From the NCBI GenBank assembly GCA_964387865.1, contig CAYLXC010000004.1, forward strand, positions 1 to 57,441: 57,441 nt of DNA, written 5' to 3'. The position numbers and the translations under genes are program-made. Every line of letters starts with the position of its first letter. The first letter of the stretch is position 1. Under the pieces are notes generated by a model. The model ran no database searches and was not told where the DNA came from. It saw only the letters and a program-made list of their open reading frames with translations. Origin of the DNA: CAYLXC01 sp964387865. Its GTDB lineage: Bacteria > Patescibacteriota > Microgenomatia > Daviesbacterales > UBA10151. Shown here piece after piece: positions 1 through 8,198 of the stretch.

Positions 1-321
1 GGCTTTGTTTGTGGATACCAATTTAGTTGGGGAAGGTAACTGGTATGCTGTATTAAACATGAAGGAGGTGTAAAAATATAGCAATACTAATATTACGCTT
101 AAGGCAACGGAAACCTTTATTTTCTTGGAAATTTTCTTATTTACAAATTTTTTAAATTTTTTTATGTAATATTTCAAAAACTTACTCTTTGAGGAAAGTG
201 AAATAAGCAAAAATACAGGGAGAGTTCCAACTTTAAGCAAGATAAATTGAGTCAAAAGGAGGACAACTTGTAAGGCTGAGGCTATTCTACGCTTAGGTTT
301 ATTCTTTTTTCCTCCGGGCAT
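1..321 (-). CDS. Class A penicillin-binding protein, N-terminal fragment
   Basis: Open frame of 107 codons that begins with ATG at 321 and runs off the left edge without a stop, so only the N-terminus is seen. A basic start (PGGKKNKPKRR) is followed by two hydrophobic stretches, around residues 17-39 and 67-83, then the segment AYQLPSPTKLVSTNKA. That last pattern is what precedes the glycosyltransferase domain in class A PBPs (bifunctional peptidoglycan polymerases anchored in the membrane), which is the basis of the call. CGGAG lies about nine bases before the ATG. The catalytic domains are outside the window, so the assignment is an inference from the leader region. Confidence 0.55.
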   Translation of the reverse strand, partial: MPGGKKNKPKRRIASALQVVLLLTQFILLKVGTLPVFLLISLSSKSKFLKYYIKKFKKFVNKKISKKIKVSVALSVILVLLYFYTSFMFNTAYQLPSPTKLVSTNKA

Positions 322-478
322 GTTTAAAAAACTCCGAAAGGACAGGACTTTAGATGCATTTTAAAAGATTTTTAAAAGGGCTACAAGAGGGTAGTTTAAC
401 TATTCCACGATTACTATCCCTTTTTGACTTGGCATTATATAATTATGGTCACATATGAAATTGAATTGTCAATAAGGC

Positions 479-507
479 TTGACAACTTAAATCCCATAGT
501 GTATAAT
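479..507 (+). promoter_or_regulatory. Consensus sigma70 promoter of the gene at 519
   Basis: TTGACA at 479-484 and TATAAT at 502-507 with a 17-base spacer: a perfect consensus promoter. The predicted transcription start is about 514, five bases before the ATG. An AGGAG at 508-512 would then lie upstream of the transcript. The -35 is half of an inverted pair (TTGTCAA/TTGACAA, 466-485) whose other half could serve the divergent PBP gene. Confidence 0.8.
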
Positions 508-518
508 AGGAGTATATT

Positions 519-1214
519 ATGAATTTTACAGGCACAGAAAGAATTTCAGTAATTCCTTATAAGGAATGGTTAGATAGAAAAGAACAAAATCCCATACTAA
601 GGGTAGCCAAATTAGCCAGAAGTATTGGTGGTGGAGTAATAAGATATCCATTTCGAACGCTACTTGCAACTACAGCGATCTTTTTTGGAATTCGTGGTAT
701 TGAACTAACCCGAAATTATATGGATTTTATGAGTCAGGATCGAGGAATCATGGGTACTTCCACTCCAGCTTCTCCTCCGAAAGAAGTAAAGACATCATTA
801 AGTGAATATGAGGAACTTGAAGATTATATATATCATGTCTTAAGGGGAAAACCCGTTGGACCTGATAGTAAAAATATTTCTTCTCTTCTTCCGGATAATC
901 GATTTGCGTATCAAATTCGTCCCTTGCCTAACCCGTTTCCGGCAGAAGTAGTTTCCCCAATAGGCGTTAGAAACAGATGGCTTCCAGTTAAGGATGAGTT
1001 AACGGAACTTCCAGAACATACTTGGAAACAAAAAGGTGAATTTATTACTGATGGTTCATTTATAGTTACTCTTACACACAATAAACCAGATGGTAAGATT
1101 TTGATTACTGAGGCTATTGCAAGACGTACTCCAAAAGGGTGGGAATTTAACGCGGATAAACATACTGATGAAAATCATATAACCGAAGTGCTAATTAAAT
1201 TCCCAAATCATTAA
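519..1214 (+). CDS. Hypothetical membrane-anchored protein
   Basis: 231 residues. I do not recognise the family. A basic N-terminus is followed by one transmembrane segment at about residues 43-61 (FRTLLATTAIFFGIRGIEL). A Ser/Pro/Glu-rich linker (STPASPPKEVKTSLSEYEELEDY) follows, then a C-terminal domain with alternating beta-type stretches and many aromatic residues. The topology suggests a small domain held at the membrane surface. It has its own consensus promoter, and its ATG is almost at the predicted mRNA 5' end. The stop overlaps by four bases the 3' end of the convergent permease gene. Confidence 0.6.
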   Translation: MNFTGTERISVIPYKEWLDRKEQNPILRVAKLARSIGGGVIRYPFRTLLATTAIFFGIRGIELTRNYMDFMSQDRGIMGTSTPASPPKEVKTSLSEYEELEDYIYHVLRGKPVGPDSKNISSLLPDNRFAYQIRPLPNPFPAEVVSPIGVRNRWLPVKDELTELPEHTWKQKGEFITDGSFIVTLTHNKPDGKILITEAIARRTPKGWEFNADKHTDENHITEVLIKFPNH

Positions 1215-2101
1215 TTAGAAAAGGCTAAAATATATAACCCTAATCCTATTAGCCCTATTCCTGCAATTTGGCTGATTAAGAAATAAGCTGAATGACCAAT
1301 TTTAAATATTTGTGGGAACTTTTTTCCTAAAATCAGGCTGAAAACTAGCAAAAATACAAACTTTACCCCTTGAAGAGAATTAACTAGTGCCGGATTTGCC
1401 AAAGATATAGAAAAAACTAAAAGCAACTCAGATATCCCGGCTGATATTTGGCCGAAAATGAATATAAATACATTTCTTTTTAAAGAAGATGATTTTGGTT
1501 TTAAGAATGGCAAGACAATTTTTCTAAAATACGGGACAAGTATAAAAATTATAAATATTGGTATTAATATTGGCCTTGACCAAACCAAAACAGTTAAAAA
1601 ATCCTCTCTTAAAAAAGCCTCGCGAAGCAGATAATAATTCAGAGCAAGAAAAAATGCTGATGAAATTTCCAGTGTAAGCTCCGATAGATTGGTTTTTCCC
1701 CTCCAGTCATTTAAAGTTAATAAAATAAGTCCCAAAATTAAAATTATGGCTGCCAAAGCTTCATTTAATGATATTGAGTTTATGCCTATCAATAGTAGAA
1801 TCAGTGCAGTAAAAGTGCCTATTGCAGGAATAACCCTTTGCAGCTGATATGATTTTAAAGCCTTAAACATCAAATATGCCCCTAAAATCCAAAGAAGAGT
1901 GGATAATGAGGCAAATGAAAAGACCTCAAGTGTAGGTACATCAACAAAAGGTAATCCAAAAAGTGCAAAAAGGCTTATAAAACTTATATAAAAAATATAA
2001 ATCAAAGGATCGGGGATTGCTTTTGCAAGCAAAAATTTATCAACAGTAACAGCAATGCTGTTTAAAAAATATGAAAATATTGCAAAGGATAGGTATGTCA
2101 T
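1211..2101 (-). CDS. EamA/DMT-family membrane transporter
   Basis: 296 residues, about ten hydrophobic segments in two fivefold halves, the usual size and topology of drug/metabolite transporter (EamA) permeases. The second half keeps the family-like run LQGVKFVFLLVFSLILGKKFPQ before the last helices. Substrate cannot be told. The start overlaps the stop of the upstream glycosidase by four bases (ATGA), so the two are probably one transcript and translationally coupled. The pairing with a GH1 enzyme suggests, without proof, handling of sugars or glycosides. Confidence 0.75.
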   Translation of the reverse strand: MTYLSFAIFSYFLNSIAVTVDKFLLAKAIPDPLIYIFYISFISLFALFGLPFVDVPTLEVFSFASLSTLLWILGAYLMFKALKSYQLQRVIPAIGTFTALILLLIGINSISLNEALAAIILILGLILLTLNDWRGKTNLSELTLEISSAFFLALNYYLLREAFLREDFLTVLVWSRPILIPIFIIFILVPYFRKIVLPFLKPKSSSLKRNVFIFIFGQISAGISELLLVFSISLANPALVNSLQGVKFVFLLVFSLILGKKFPQIFKIGHSAYFLISQIAGIGLIGLGLYILAFSN

Positions 2102-3396
2102 TTCATTTCTTTTTGTCTTTTTTCCAAAACTTCCGAAGCCTGGACTGTATGGCCCAAAAATCTAAGCAGGGAGTGTGGAATCCCGTTATTTTGAATAATA
2201 TCTGTATACACCAAAGCTGAAGGTCTGATATGCCTCTCCTGGGTTTCATAATCAACCTCCACAAGTCCAAATCTTGGATCAAAGCCTCTGTGCCACTCAA
2301 AATTATCAATCAAAGACCAATAAAAAAATCCTCTCACATTAACACCAACCCTTATTGCCCTTGCAACTTCCTGAAGATAGGTTATTAAAAATCTGTTTCT
2401 TCTATCATCATTTGTTGAAGCAATTCCACACTCAGTTATATAAATAGGTATATCATCTGATAAATCTGTTAATACATCATAAATACCCTCAGGATAAATC
2501 TCCCAGCCCAAATCTGAAACATCATGTGCCTGATGCAAATCTAACTTGGAGGTGACAAGTTCCTGATTTTTAAATCTTAAATGGAAATAGTAGTTTATTC
2601 CCAAAAAATCATGAGTACCTTTTGTCAAGAAGTAGAATAAATGATTCATAAGCATATCATTTACAGAAACAGTTAATTGTTCCCTAATGGAGTGTCTGTG
2701 ATAAGGTTCAAAGGATAAAATATTATTTGCAATCCCAACAGGTTTACCTCCCGGGAAAGCAGCATGTAAATATTTATAAATTTTTTTATGGGCGGATACT
2801 AAATTTAGATATGTTTTAACTTGGCTTGAAAAGCTTTTTTTGGAATTGGGCCATTCCCTTGCTATGTATGTTTCATATATGTAAACTCCCGGCTCATTTA
2901 AAGTTATCCAAAGATCAACCATTTCTCCAATTTCCGGCACTATTCTTTTAACAAATCTTTCAAAAAAATATGGAGTTTTTCCATTTTCCCATCCACCTTT
3001 GTCTGCAACCCACTTAGGCAGAGTAAAATGCCAAAGGGTGAGCATGACTGTGATATTAAGTGACTTAAGATACTTAAGTACTTTAATGTAATGCTGGATT
3101 TCTGCCGCATTAAACTTACCTTCCTCAGGCTCAATTCTTGACCATTCAATTGATAACCTGTGGGCATTATGATTAAGCTGTTTTATGAGATCAAAATCCT
3201 GTTCATACCTGTTATATTGGTCACAGGCTAACCCTGAGCGATAATCTGGTGGTTGGGTCTGTTCCCAATCCCACCAGTCATTGTAAATATTATTTCCTTC
3301 AACCTGATGGGCAGAAGTGGCTGATCCCCATAGAAAACCTTGGGGGAAATTTAAAGTTCCATGGTCATGCTTTTCCTTGGGAATCTTTTGAGGCAT
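2098..3396 (-). CDS. Glycoside hydrolase family 1 (beta-glycosidase)
   Basis: 432 residues, near the family length. GH1 signatures are all visible: N-terminal FLWGSATSAHQVEGN (residues 21-35), acid/base glutamate in TLNEPG (E168), nucleophile glutamate in ITECG (E323, usually ITENG), and the aglycone-side FYWSLIDNFEW near residue 360. It should act as a retaining beta-glucosidase or related enzyme. No signal peptide is seen, so it is probably cytoplasmic and would act on imported or internal glycosides. It leads a two-gene unit with the EamA permease. Its ATG is seven bases from a -10 (TACTAT), so the mRNA is nearly leaderless. Confidence 0.9.
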   Translation of the reverse strand: MPQKIPKEKHDHGTLNFPQGFLWGSATSAHQVEGNNIYNDWWDWEQTQPPDYRSGLACDQYNRYEQDFDLIKQLNHNAHRLSIEWSRIEPEEGKFNAAEIQHYIKVLKYLKSLNITVMLTLWHFTLPKWVADKGGWENGKTPYFFERFVKRIVPEIGEMVDLWITLNEPGVYIYETYIAREWPNSKKSFSSQVKTYLNLVSAHKKIYKYLHAAFPGGKPVGIANNILSFEPYHRHSIREQLTVSVNDMLMNHLFYFLTKGTHDFLGINYYFHLRFKNQELVTSKLDLHQAHDVSDLGWEIYPEGIYDVLTDLSDDIPIYITECGIASTNDDRRNRFLITYLQEVARAIRVGVNVRGFFYWSLIDNFEWHRGFDPRFGLVEVDYETQERHIRPSALVYTDIIQNNGIPHSLLRFLGHTVQASEVLEKRQKEMK

Positions 3397-3403
3397 ATAA
3401 TAA

Positions 3404-3433
3404 ATAGTAAGCTATTTTTACTTTTCGTGTAAA
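3404..3433 (-). promoter_or_regulatory. Promoter of the GH1-permease unit
   Basis: On the minus strand TTTACA (3433-3428) and TACTAT (3409-3404) with an 18-base spacer. The ATG at 3396 is seven bases beyond the -10. A divergent -10 (TATTAT, 3438-3443) for the gene at 3459 overlaps this region. Confidence 0.55.
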
Positions 3434-3458
3434 GTTGTATTATTAAGGTGTGTTAAGA

Positions 3459-4169
3459 ATGCTGCCCTTTATTGTAATAATTATTTTAGTTTTAGGTGGT
3501 TTGGGGTATTGGAGGTTTGTTGCTTCAGCACCTAAATTAGATACTCCACAAACGTCCCAAGATGATGGCCCGATTGAGGTCCCGAAAACTTTACCTGAAG
3601 CCTCTTTGGAGGACAGAATAAAAATTTTGGAGGATGTGGTATTAAAATTGGTTAAACAAGTTAATTCCTCAAAATCTACAACTACCCAAACTTCACCGGA
3701 TTCCGCTTCAGATTCTGACTCAAACACCCTGCAAGCTCAAGTAACAGAACTTAAGGCTCGAGTTTCAGCTTTGGAGAGTGGTTCTCCAGCCCCATCTGGA
3801 ATCTCTTCCAAATCCACAATTTATATTCCCTTAGGTTCTGGAGGACAAATGAGTAGCACAAGTTGGGTCACTCTTGATACTTTCCAAATAAGCTTGGATC
3901 CTTCTCAATACTCAGGATATTCAAGCATGCAACTTGAAGTAAATATGAGGCTAAACCAACCAGGTGGTACACTTTATGCCAGGTTATATAATTTGACATC
4001 TGGATCTGCAACCTCATCTGAGGTAACTTCAACTTCTACCTCTTCCACTGTTCAAACATCGTCCACTTTTACTCTGCCTTCCGGAAACAAAACTTACATA
4101 TTACAGGCAAAAACTTCAGATGGTACCTTAGGATTTTTGGATTATGCAAGAATAAAGGTGAATTTTTAA
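3459..4169 (+). CDS. Anchored surface protein: TM, coiled coil, Ser/Thr linker, beta domain
   Basis: 236 residues from the ATG at 3459, chosen over a GTG nine bases upstream because AAGGTG (3445-3450) sits at proper ribosome-binding distance. Order: transmembrane anchor (residues 2-18), short linker, a helical heptad region (LEDRIKILEDVVLKLVKQV), a Ser/Thr-rich stretch, a second heptad piece (LQAQVTELKARVSALES), then a C-terminal domain of alternating strands that includes LEVNMRLNQPGGTLYARLYN. This is the build of a cell-surface protein with a stalk and a jelly-roll-like head. I cannot name the family. It is transcribed away from the GH1 gene. Confidence 0.6.
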   Translation: MLPFIVIIILVLGGLGYWRFVASAPKLDTPQTSQDDGPIEVPKTLPEASLEDRIKILEDVVLKLVKQVNSSKSTTTQTSPDSASDSDSNTLQAQVTELKARVSALESGSPAPSGISSKSTIYIPLGSGGQMSSTSWVTLDTFQISLDPSQYSGYSSMQLEVNMRLNQPGGTLYARLYNLTSGSATSSEVTSTSTSSTVQTSSTFTLPSGNKTYILQAKTSDGTLGFLDYARIKVNF

Positions 4170-4256
4170 TTATTTTTCTTCTACAAAATGGAGAACAAAA
4201 ATTTCTCCCTGATAGGGAAGAGGAACCATAGTTACTTCAGTTTCTATTCTTACCAT
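4170..4256 (-). pseudogene. 28-codon open frame, possible remnant of a larger gene
   Basis: On the minus strand an ATG at 4256 opens 28 codons ending in MVPLPYQGEIFVLHFVEEK and a TAA at 4170, immediately adjoining the stop of the plus-strand gene. The peptide looks like a real C-terminal tail rather than noise, but an in-frame TAG lies six codons upstream. It may be the end of a decayed gene or a very small protein. Low certainty. Confidence 0.25.
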
Positions 4257-4339
4257 ATTGGAAGTTATTATCTAATCTATGGTGTATAAGATTTGGACTT
4301 TCCCGAAAAATCTCATCTTAAGAAGTTTATCATCATTAG

Positions 4340-4786
4340 TTACACTTTTTCATCAAGTTCGCAAACCATTTCGAGAGCAAACAATGCATGAGCGCGCAGG
4401 GATGTCATAGATCCTCTTTTGCTGATTTCAGTGGCGGCAATAGAATTTGGGTGTGTATTCTTCCAACTTTCTGATAGAGATTTAGTAACTCTATTAAGCC
4501 GGGAGTCCTCATCTATACTACACTGCTCATCTGGCCGTGCGTGAATTCGTGAAACTATTGCATGCTCAAAAGAGCCTGAAAGTGCAGACCCTCTTTCAGA
4601 TATTGGTACAAGAGTAAGTGCAAATGTTACTGCACGAATGTAAAAATGAGCATCATCTCCTCCGTCAAGTTGAGGTGACTTTTCTCGATTAAAATGAGTT
4701 AGACTTCTTAACATTAAATAAGGATCTGCCAGTAAGTAGTAGAGTCCGGGTGGTTCACCTCTGTTCAGTTTTTGTTCGTGATCCAT
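4340..4786 (-). CDS. Hypothetical protein downstream of the RmlD-like gene
   Basis: 148 residues, no recognised family. Mostly helical composition with no signal or membrane segment. It begins 14 bases after the stop of the reductase gene and is surely co-transcribed with it. Arginine is coded largely by CGN, unlike the AGA/AGG preference of the core genes nearby, as in the upstream gene. The pair may therefore have been acquired together. Function unknown. Confidence 0.5.
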   Translation of the reverse strand: MDHEQKLNRGEPPGLYYLLADPYLMLRSLTHFNREKSPQLDGGDDAHFYIRAVTFALTLVPISERGSALSGSFEHAIVSRIHARPDEQCSIDEDSRLNRVTKSLSESWKNTHPNSIAATEISKRGSMTSLRAHALFALEMVCELDEKV

Positions 4787-4800
4787 AAATAATATTTGAT

Positions 4801-5703
4801 TTATCTTTTAGCAGATCGTTGCTGAGAAACTACAATATCAAGTCCCTCATCAATATCATGCATCGGAATTTGGAATTTTTCAACTGCTCTTTTATTTGAT
4901 ATGCGTAAATGTCTATGATATGGTCTTCCGGATTCTTGCAGATACTGCGTCAAGCTTCCTTTTTGAATTAAACTTGCATCATAGCCACTGGCTCTAGCAA
5001 CTTTACAACCAAGTTCATAAGCGCTAAGCGAAGAGGAGCCAACGACATTGAGAATGCCTTGTGGTCTTTCTCTTATGATTACATCAACAGCTTCTGCGAT
5101 ATCATCAACAAACGTTGGAGTAAGGATATTATCTGAAAACTGCGGAGGGAGTGTTCTTTCTGCTATTCCGTTTTGTATTCTTCGGACAAGGTCAAATCTT
5201 TTTCGATATTCGGCCCGATATGGGGCTGCAATACGCATAATTGTATAAGAATGACACGTTTCTTCTACCAATTCTTCAGCTTGTGTTTTAGTCTTACCAT
5301 ACCACTCAATTGGATTGCGAGGAGATTCTTCCGTGTAATAATCATAACTATTACCATCATGCACGTAATCTGTGGATACATGTATAAGATGCTTCCCAAA
5401 ACGCGCACAAGCTTGTGCAACATTTTGCGTTCCGATCACGTTTACTTGGTAACAAAGTCCGTTTAAATCACTTTTTTGCTCAAAGGCTTTACCAACATCG
5501 GTAAAAGCTGCAAAATGAAGTACAATATCGCCTCTTGAACTTTCCAGAGCCTGATTCACTTGATTAGGATCAGTAATATCAGTACCAGTTGTCTGTAAAT
5601 CCAGATCTATTCCAAATTTATATCGTCCGCTTAACAATTCATATACTCGCGAGCCAACTAAACCTGCTCTTCCGGTTATAATAACTTCCTTATGCTCCAA
5701 CAT
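4801..5703 (-). CDS. NAD(P)-dependent sugar-nucleotide reductase, RmlD-like
   Basis: 300 residues, standard for dTDP-4-dehydrorhamnose reductase and related short-chain epimerases. Rossmann motif GRAGLVGS (residues 11-18), HVSTDYVHDG strand-loop with the catalytic Ser/Thr, and YGKTK (Tyr-x3-Lys catalytic pair). The later LTPTFVDDIAEAV matches the RmlD substrate-domain pattern. Likely role: reduction of a 4-keto sugar nucleotide for surface polysaccharide. No other rml genes are adjacent, so the exact substrate is open. It has its own promoter and leads a two-gene unit. Confidence 0.75.
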   Translation of the reverse strand: MLEHKEVIITGRAGLVGSRVYELLSGRYKFGIDLDLQTTGTDITDPNQVNQALESSRGDIVLHFAAFTDVGKAFEQKSDLNGLCYQVNVIGTQNVAQACARFGKHLIHVSTDYVHDGNSYDYYTEESPRNPIEWYGKTKTQAEELVEETCHSYTIMRIAAPYRAEYRKRFDLVRRIQNGIAERTLPPQFSDNILTPTFVDDIAEAVDVIIRERPQGILNVVGSSSLSAYELGCKVARASGYDASLIQKGSLTQYLQESGRPYHRHLRISNKRAVEKFQIPMHDIDEGLDIVVSQQRSAKR

Positions 5704-5711
5704 AAGTAGGC

Positions 5712-5740
5712 ATTATAGGGAGATAATTTTGTGAAATCAA
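5712..5740 (-). promoter_or_regulatory. Promoter of the RmlD-like operon
   Basis: Minus strand TTGATT (5740-5735), 17-base spacer, TATAAT (5717-5712), then eight bases to the ATG at 5703. Confidence 0.7.
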
Positions 5741-5750
5741 GTTGAGGATA

Positions 5751-5779
5751 TTGACAAGAAAATTTGGAAATGATACTTT
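5751..5779 (+). promoter_or_regulatory. Promoter setting the start at 5793
   Basis: TTGACA at 5751-5756 and TACTTT at 5774-5779, spacer 17. It lies inside the longest open frame (from a TTG at 5742), which argues for the ATG at 5793 as the true start. It is divergent from the RmlD-like promoter. Confidence 0.5.
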
Positions 5780-5792
5780 AGGTATAACAAAT

Positions 5793-6152
5793 ATGAGCAG
5801 TTCCGAAATGCAGCCGGTAGCCTCCTATGATGAGCGCGTTGTTTCTTTGAGAGAGAAATTAGCAAATGTTTCTGGACAAAGTTTTCAGCTCAAAGGAACA
5901 GTTGAAAGGGTGATTTGGGGATGGCTTGGTGAAGGTCCGTTCACTGTTTCGGTACATGAAATCTCTGATATTTCGCGTATAGATATTGTTCATACGAATA
6001 GGCCAAACGTTGGGATAGGGATTAACGTAGGGATTGGTGAGATACTTGTTAATGAATGCGCTGGAACTGATAGTTATCCTGTTGACTGGCTTGGGGGGAG
6101 AAGTCTTGATTTGACCGAGAAACTTGTTGCCGCGCTGGAGCTAAAACCTTAG
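5793..6152 (+). CDS. Hypothetical protein
   Basis: 119 residues from ATG 5793 (MSSSEMQPV); the longer TTG-started frame would include the promoter. Predicted small alpha/beta protein: a helix (DERVVSLREKLANVSG), strands with Gly-rich turns (VIWGWLGEGPFTVSVHEI, NVGIGINVGIGEILV), and a C-terminal helix. No signal peptide. Family not recognised. The 3' end overlaps by 12 bases the end of the convergent PIN toxin gene. Confidence 0.5.
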   Translation: MSSSEMQPVASYDERVVSLREKLANVSGQSFQLKGTVERVIWGWLGEGPFTVSVHEISDISRIDIVHTNRPNVGIGINVGIGEILVNECAGTDSYPVDWLGGRSLDLTEKLVAALELKP

Positions 6153-6509
6153 TAGAGATAGTATTTTGGTTTTTCCAAAAAATCTTAGATTAAGTATTCT
6201 AGCATCACTTGTTAAGAAAAAATCGCATTCAGCCTCAGCTGCAGAATGAAGTTGAATATTATCTTCTAAATCTTTCGTTGGATTAACTAAGGCTTTATCG
6301 AGAATGTATTTTGTTAAAGGCACTATGCCGAATTGCTCCTGCAGTTCATTTACGTCTTGGTCCGGGACTTTTAATTTGCGGGCATAGAACAGAATATGAG
6401 TTGAAAGAGGTGAGATAAAGAGTAAGTTCCCTCTTAGAGGTTTCCATTTCTCTTTTGCCCTTTTTGTTACATCAATATAAAAGTTTGTATCAAGAAAGAC
6501 CCTGGCCAT
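6141..6509 (-). CDS. PIN-domain toxin (VapC-like)
   Basis: 122 residues, PIN-domain size. N-terminal VFLDTNFYID carries the first metal-binding aspartate, and a central acidic pair (KDLEDNIQLHSAAEAECDFFLTSD) holds the later ones, the expected arrangement for a Mg-dependent RNase. It overlaps the antitoxin gene by 20 bases, antitoxin first, as in classical toxin-antitoxin modules. The likely action is RNA cleavage (tRNA or rRNA in known VapC), but the target is unknown. Confidence 0.8.
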   Translation of the reverse strand: MARVFLDTNFYIDVTKRAKEKWKPLRGNLLFISPLSTHILFYARKLKVPDQDVNELQEQFGIVPLTKYILDKALVNPTKDLEDNIQLHSAAEAECDFFLTSDARILNLRFFGKTKILSLLRF

Positions 6510-6753
6510 GTTTTTTCATCATCGCTGCTTTGTATCTTGTCTCTATTTGTCTTGGGGTGAGTTTGGGGAAGTTAAGTTTCTTGACGATTCTTGCGAATTT
6601 TTCAGGGTCAAAGGGCTTTGGGTCGTAAATTTTAGGTTTAATTTCACCAACAACCCTTGATCTATGAATTAGATCTACAGAATGTCCTTCCTGCAAAACT
6701 TTTACAAGCTCTTTTGACTTTGTTCTAAGCTCGGTAGTTGTTATGACCTGCAT
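6490..6753 (-). CDS. Phd/YefM-family antitoxin
   Basis: 87 residues. The N-terminal domain (VITTTELRTKSKELVKVLQEGHSVDLIHRSRVVGEI) is the Phd/YefM DNA-binding fold, with the typical TEL/R and V-G-E-I strand. The basic C-terminal tail should wrap the PIN toxin. It is encoded first and overlaps the toxin gene. It is probably autoregulated: a near-palindrome covers its own -10. The ATG lies six bases after the -10, so the mRNA should begin at or next to the start codon. Confidence 0.8.
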   Translation of the reverse strand: MQVITTTELRTKSKELVKVLQEGHSVDLIHRSRVVGEIKPKIYDPKPFDPEKFARIVKKLNFPKLTPRQIETRYKAAMMKKHGQGLS

Positions 6754-6759
6754 ATTTTA

Positions 6760-6788
6760 AATGTACACTTAAATATACATTTTGTCAA
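6760..6788 (-). promoter_or_regulatory. Toxin-antitoxin promoter with overlapping operator
   Basis: Minus strand TTGACA (6788-6783), 17-base spacer, TACATT (6765-6760). The plus-strand sequence ATGTACACTTAAATATACAT (6761-6780) is a 16/20 palindrome overlapping the -10 and spacer, a natural operator for the antitoxin dimer. Confidence 0.7.
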
Positions 6789-6891
6789 GAAAGTAAATAT
6801 AATTTTGGTAAATTTATAGTGAGCGAAATCGGAGCACTATATTGTAAGGTATTATTATTTAGTTTATGATTTGGTATATAATTATAAACTG

Positions 6892-7539
6892 ATGAGTGGA
6901 GAAATTTTGAAAGATACACAGCCAGATCCTGTTAGTCTTAATCTACAACTAAGACAACTTTATGAGCAGTTACCTCTTAATAAATTAAAGCGGGGAGAGC
7001 TTAAACCAGAAGATTTGGGATTGGCTGGCAATCTTGATATTCAACTTAATCCTAAATGGGCAGAAGCAGAAGGAATTAATGAACAGGATTTGATAGATGA
7101 TGTGGTTATAGCTTTGGCTGATAGTATAGAGAGAGATAGGCGAGCTAAATCTGAGATAAGATCAAGGTTACTGGATATTTTAGATCAGAAATTAATACCC
7201 TTTTCTAAAGCAAGTGAACCATGTAACTGGTACATAAGATATACAATTTCTGAACTAAGCGTTGATGGGGTAGATGAAAAAACTGCTGACAGATTGTGGT
7301 TTCTTGCAGAATCTGATAAGGCTGGAATATTTTCCCTTAATCCTTTAGAAGTATCTGAAATAGAAGAAAAAGGAAGTCATCGTATCAGAGAACAGATACA
7401 GTCAATAGAGGGACTTCATATTTTCAGTAAAGTTGATGATGAACTGAAAGATCTAAACATTACCTCTTTAGAATTGGCATCACAATATGATCAATGGGCG
7501 CCTGCTTATAAACAAAAATACGGAAAGTCTCTTGTATAA
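6892..7539 (+). CDS. Hypothetical helical protein
   Basis: 215 residues from ATG 6892; a TATAAT at 6877-6882 makes the upstream TTG start impossible. Sequence is acidic and helix-rich (LNLQLRQLYEQLPLNKLKRGEL, DVVIALADSIERDRRAKSEIRSRLLDILDQK) with no membrane segment. Family unknown. The N-terminus MSGE...QPDP resembles that of the phosphatase-family gene at 12096 (MSGERPDPD), which may be chance. It is convergent with the next gene. Confidence 0.5.
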   Translation: MSGEILKDTQPDPVSLNLQLRQLYEQLPLNKLKRGELKPEDLGLAGNLDIQLNPKWAEAEGINEQDLIDDVVIALADSIERDRRAKSEIRSRLLDILDQKLIPFSKASEPCNWYIRYTISELSVDGVDEKTADRLWFLAESDKAGIFSLNPLEVSEIEEKGSHRIREQIQSIEGLHIFSKVDDELKDLNITSLELASQYDQWAPAYKQKYGKSLV

Positions 7540-7569
7540 ATAACTCACAGCAGGCCTCTAGGATCTATA

Positions 7570-7584
7570 ACTCTTTTAAAGAGT
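7570..7584. repeat. Short palindrome between convergent genes
   Basis: ACTCTTTTAAAGAGT, six-base arms around TTA, lies between the stops of two converging genes. It could end transcription weakly in both directions, but no run of T follows. Confidence 0.3.
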
Positions 7585-7596
7585 AGACTGAGCTGA

Positions 7597-7992
7597 CTAT
7601 TTTGGACTTACAGGTCTCCTAAAACTTGCAGCATATGCTGGATCATTAATCCTTATTATGTCCCTTAACATATGTAAGGTATCCCATGCTTTCTGTCGTC
7701 TGTTTACAAAACGCACAAGTCCATATGGTGGTTCCTCTTCTTCTAGGTAATCAGCTATTGACAAAAGATTTTCACCTGTTGAAGTAAAGAAATCAGCTTC
7801 AATATGAGCTTTTGCACTCTCTCTCAAAGCTACTATATTAATCTCATGTAATATCCTTCTTGGTGTAATTAAGGCTAGGATGGTACTTGCCATCCCATCA
7901 ATATTAATCGGTAAATTAGCCATCATTCTATATGAATCCTTCAAAAGCGCCTCCGGCAGCTGCCCTAAAAGTTCTGGGGATTGATATGGCAT
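7597..7992 (-). CDS. Hypothetical helical protein
   Basis: 131 residues from the ATG at 7992. A TTG at 8004 gives a longer frame but abuts the -10, so it is unlikely. The protein is mainly helical (EALLKDSYRMMANLPINIDGMAST, RRQKAWDTLHMLRDIIR), with no signal or membrane segment. Not recognised. It stands alone with its own promoter. Confidence 0.5.
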   Translation of the reverse strand: MPYQSPELLGQLPEALLKDSYRMMANLPINIDGMASTILALITPRRILHEINIVALRESAKAHIEADFFTSTGENLLSIADYLEEEEPPYGLVRFVNRRQKAWDTLHMLRDIIRINDPAYAASFRRPVSPK

Positions 7993-8004
7993 ATTATTGC
8001 TCAA

Positions 8005-8033
8005 ATAATATCAGGTTTGTAACAAGAAGTCAA
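8005..8033 (-). promoter_or_regulatory. Promoter of the gene at 7597-7992
   Basis: Minus strand TTGACT (8033-8028), 17-base spacer, TATTAT (8010-8005); 12 bases to the ATG. Confidence 0.65.
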
Positions 8034-8160
8034 ACTATAAGTTATTTGCAGGGGTTAGTGAATGATTTCAGAACTTTAAATTGAGTTAAAAACGTTAAGT
8101 ACCCAGAATTAGCTTATCAAAAATCAGAGCAAATTCTCCAGCGGTAATAACCTTACATAG

Positions 8161-8189
8161 TTGACAAATCTTACAAATTGATATATCTT
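8161..8189 (+). promoter_or_regulatory. Promoter of the second toxin-antitoxin pair
   Basis: TTGACA 8161-8166, 17-base spacer, TATCTT 8184-8189. Predicted transcript start is about 8196, three bases before the ATG at 8199. Confidence 0.7.
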
Positions 8190-8198
8190 GAGATTAGA

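Noticed and set aside
3443..3727. 94-codon minus-strand open frame
   Set aside because: Lies wholly opposite the anchored surface protein; low-complexity composition is the mirror of its Ser/Thr region.
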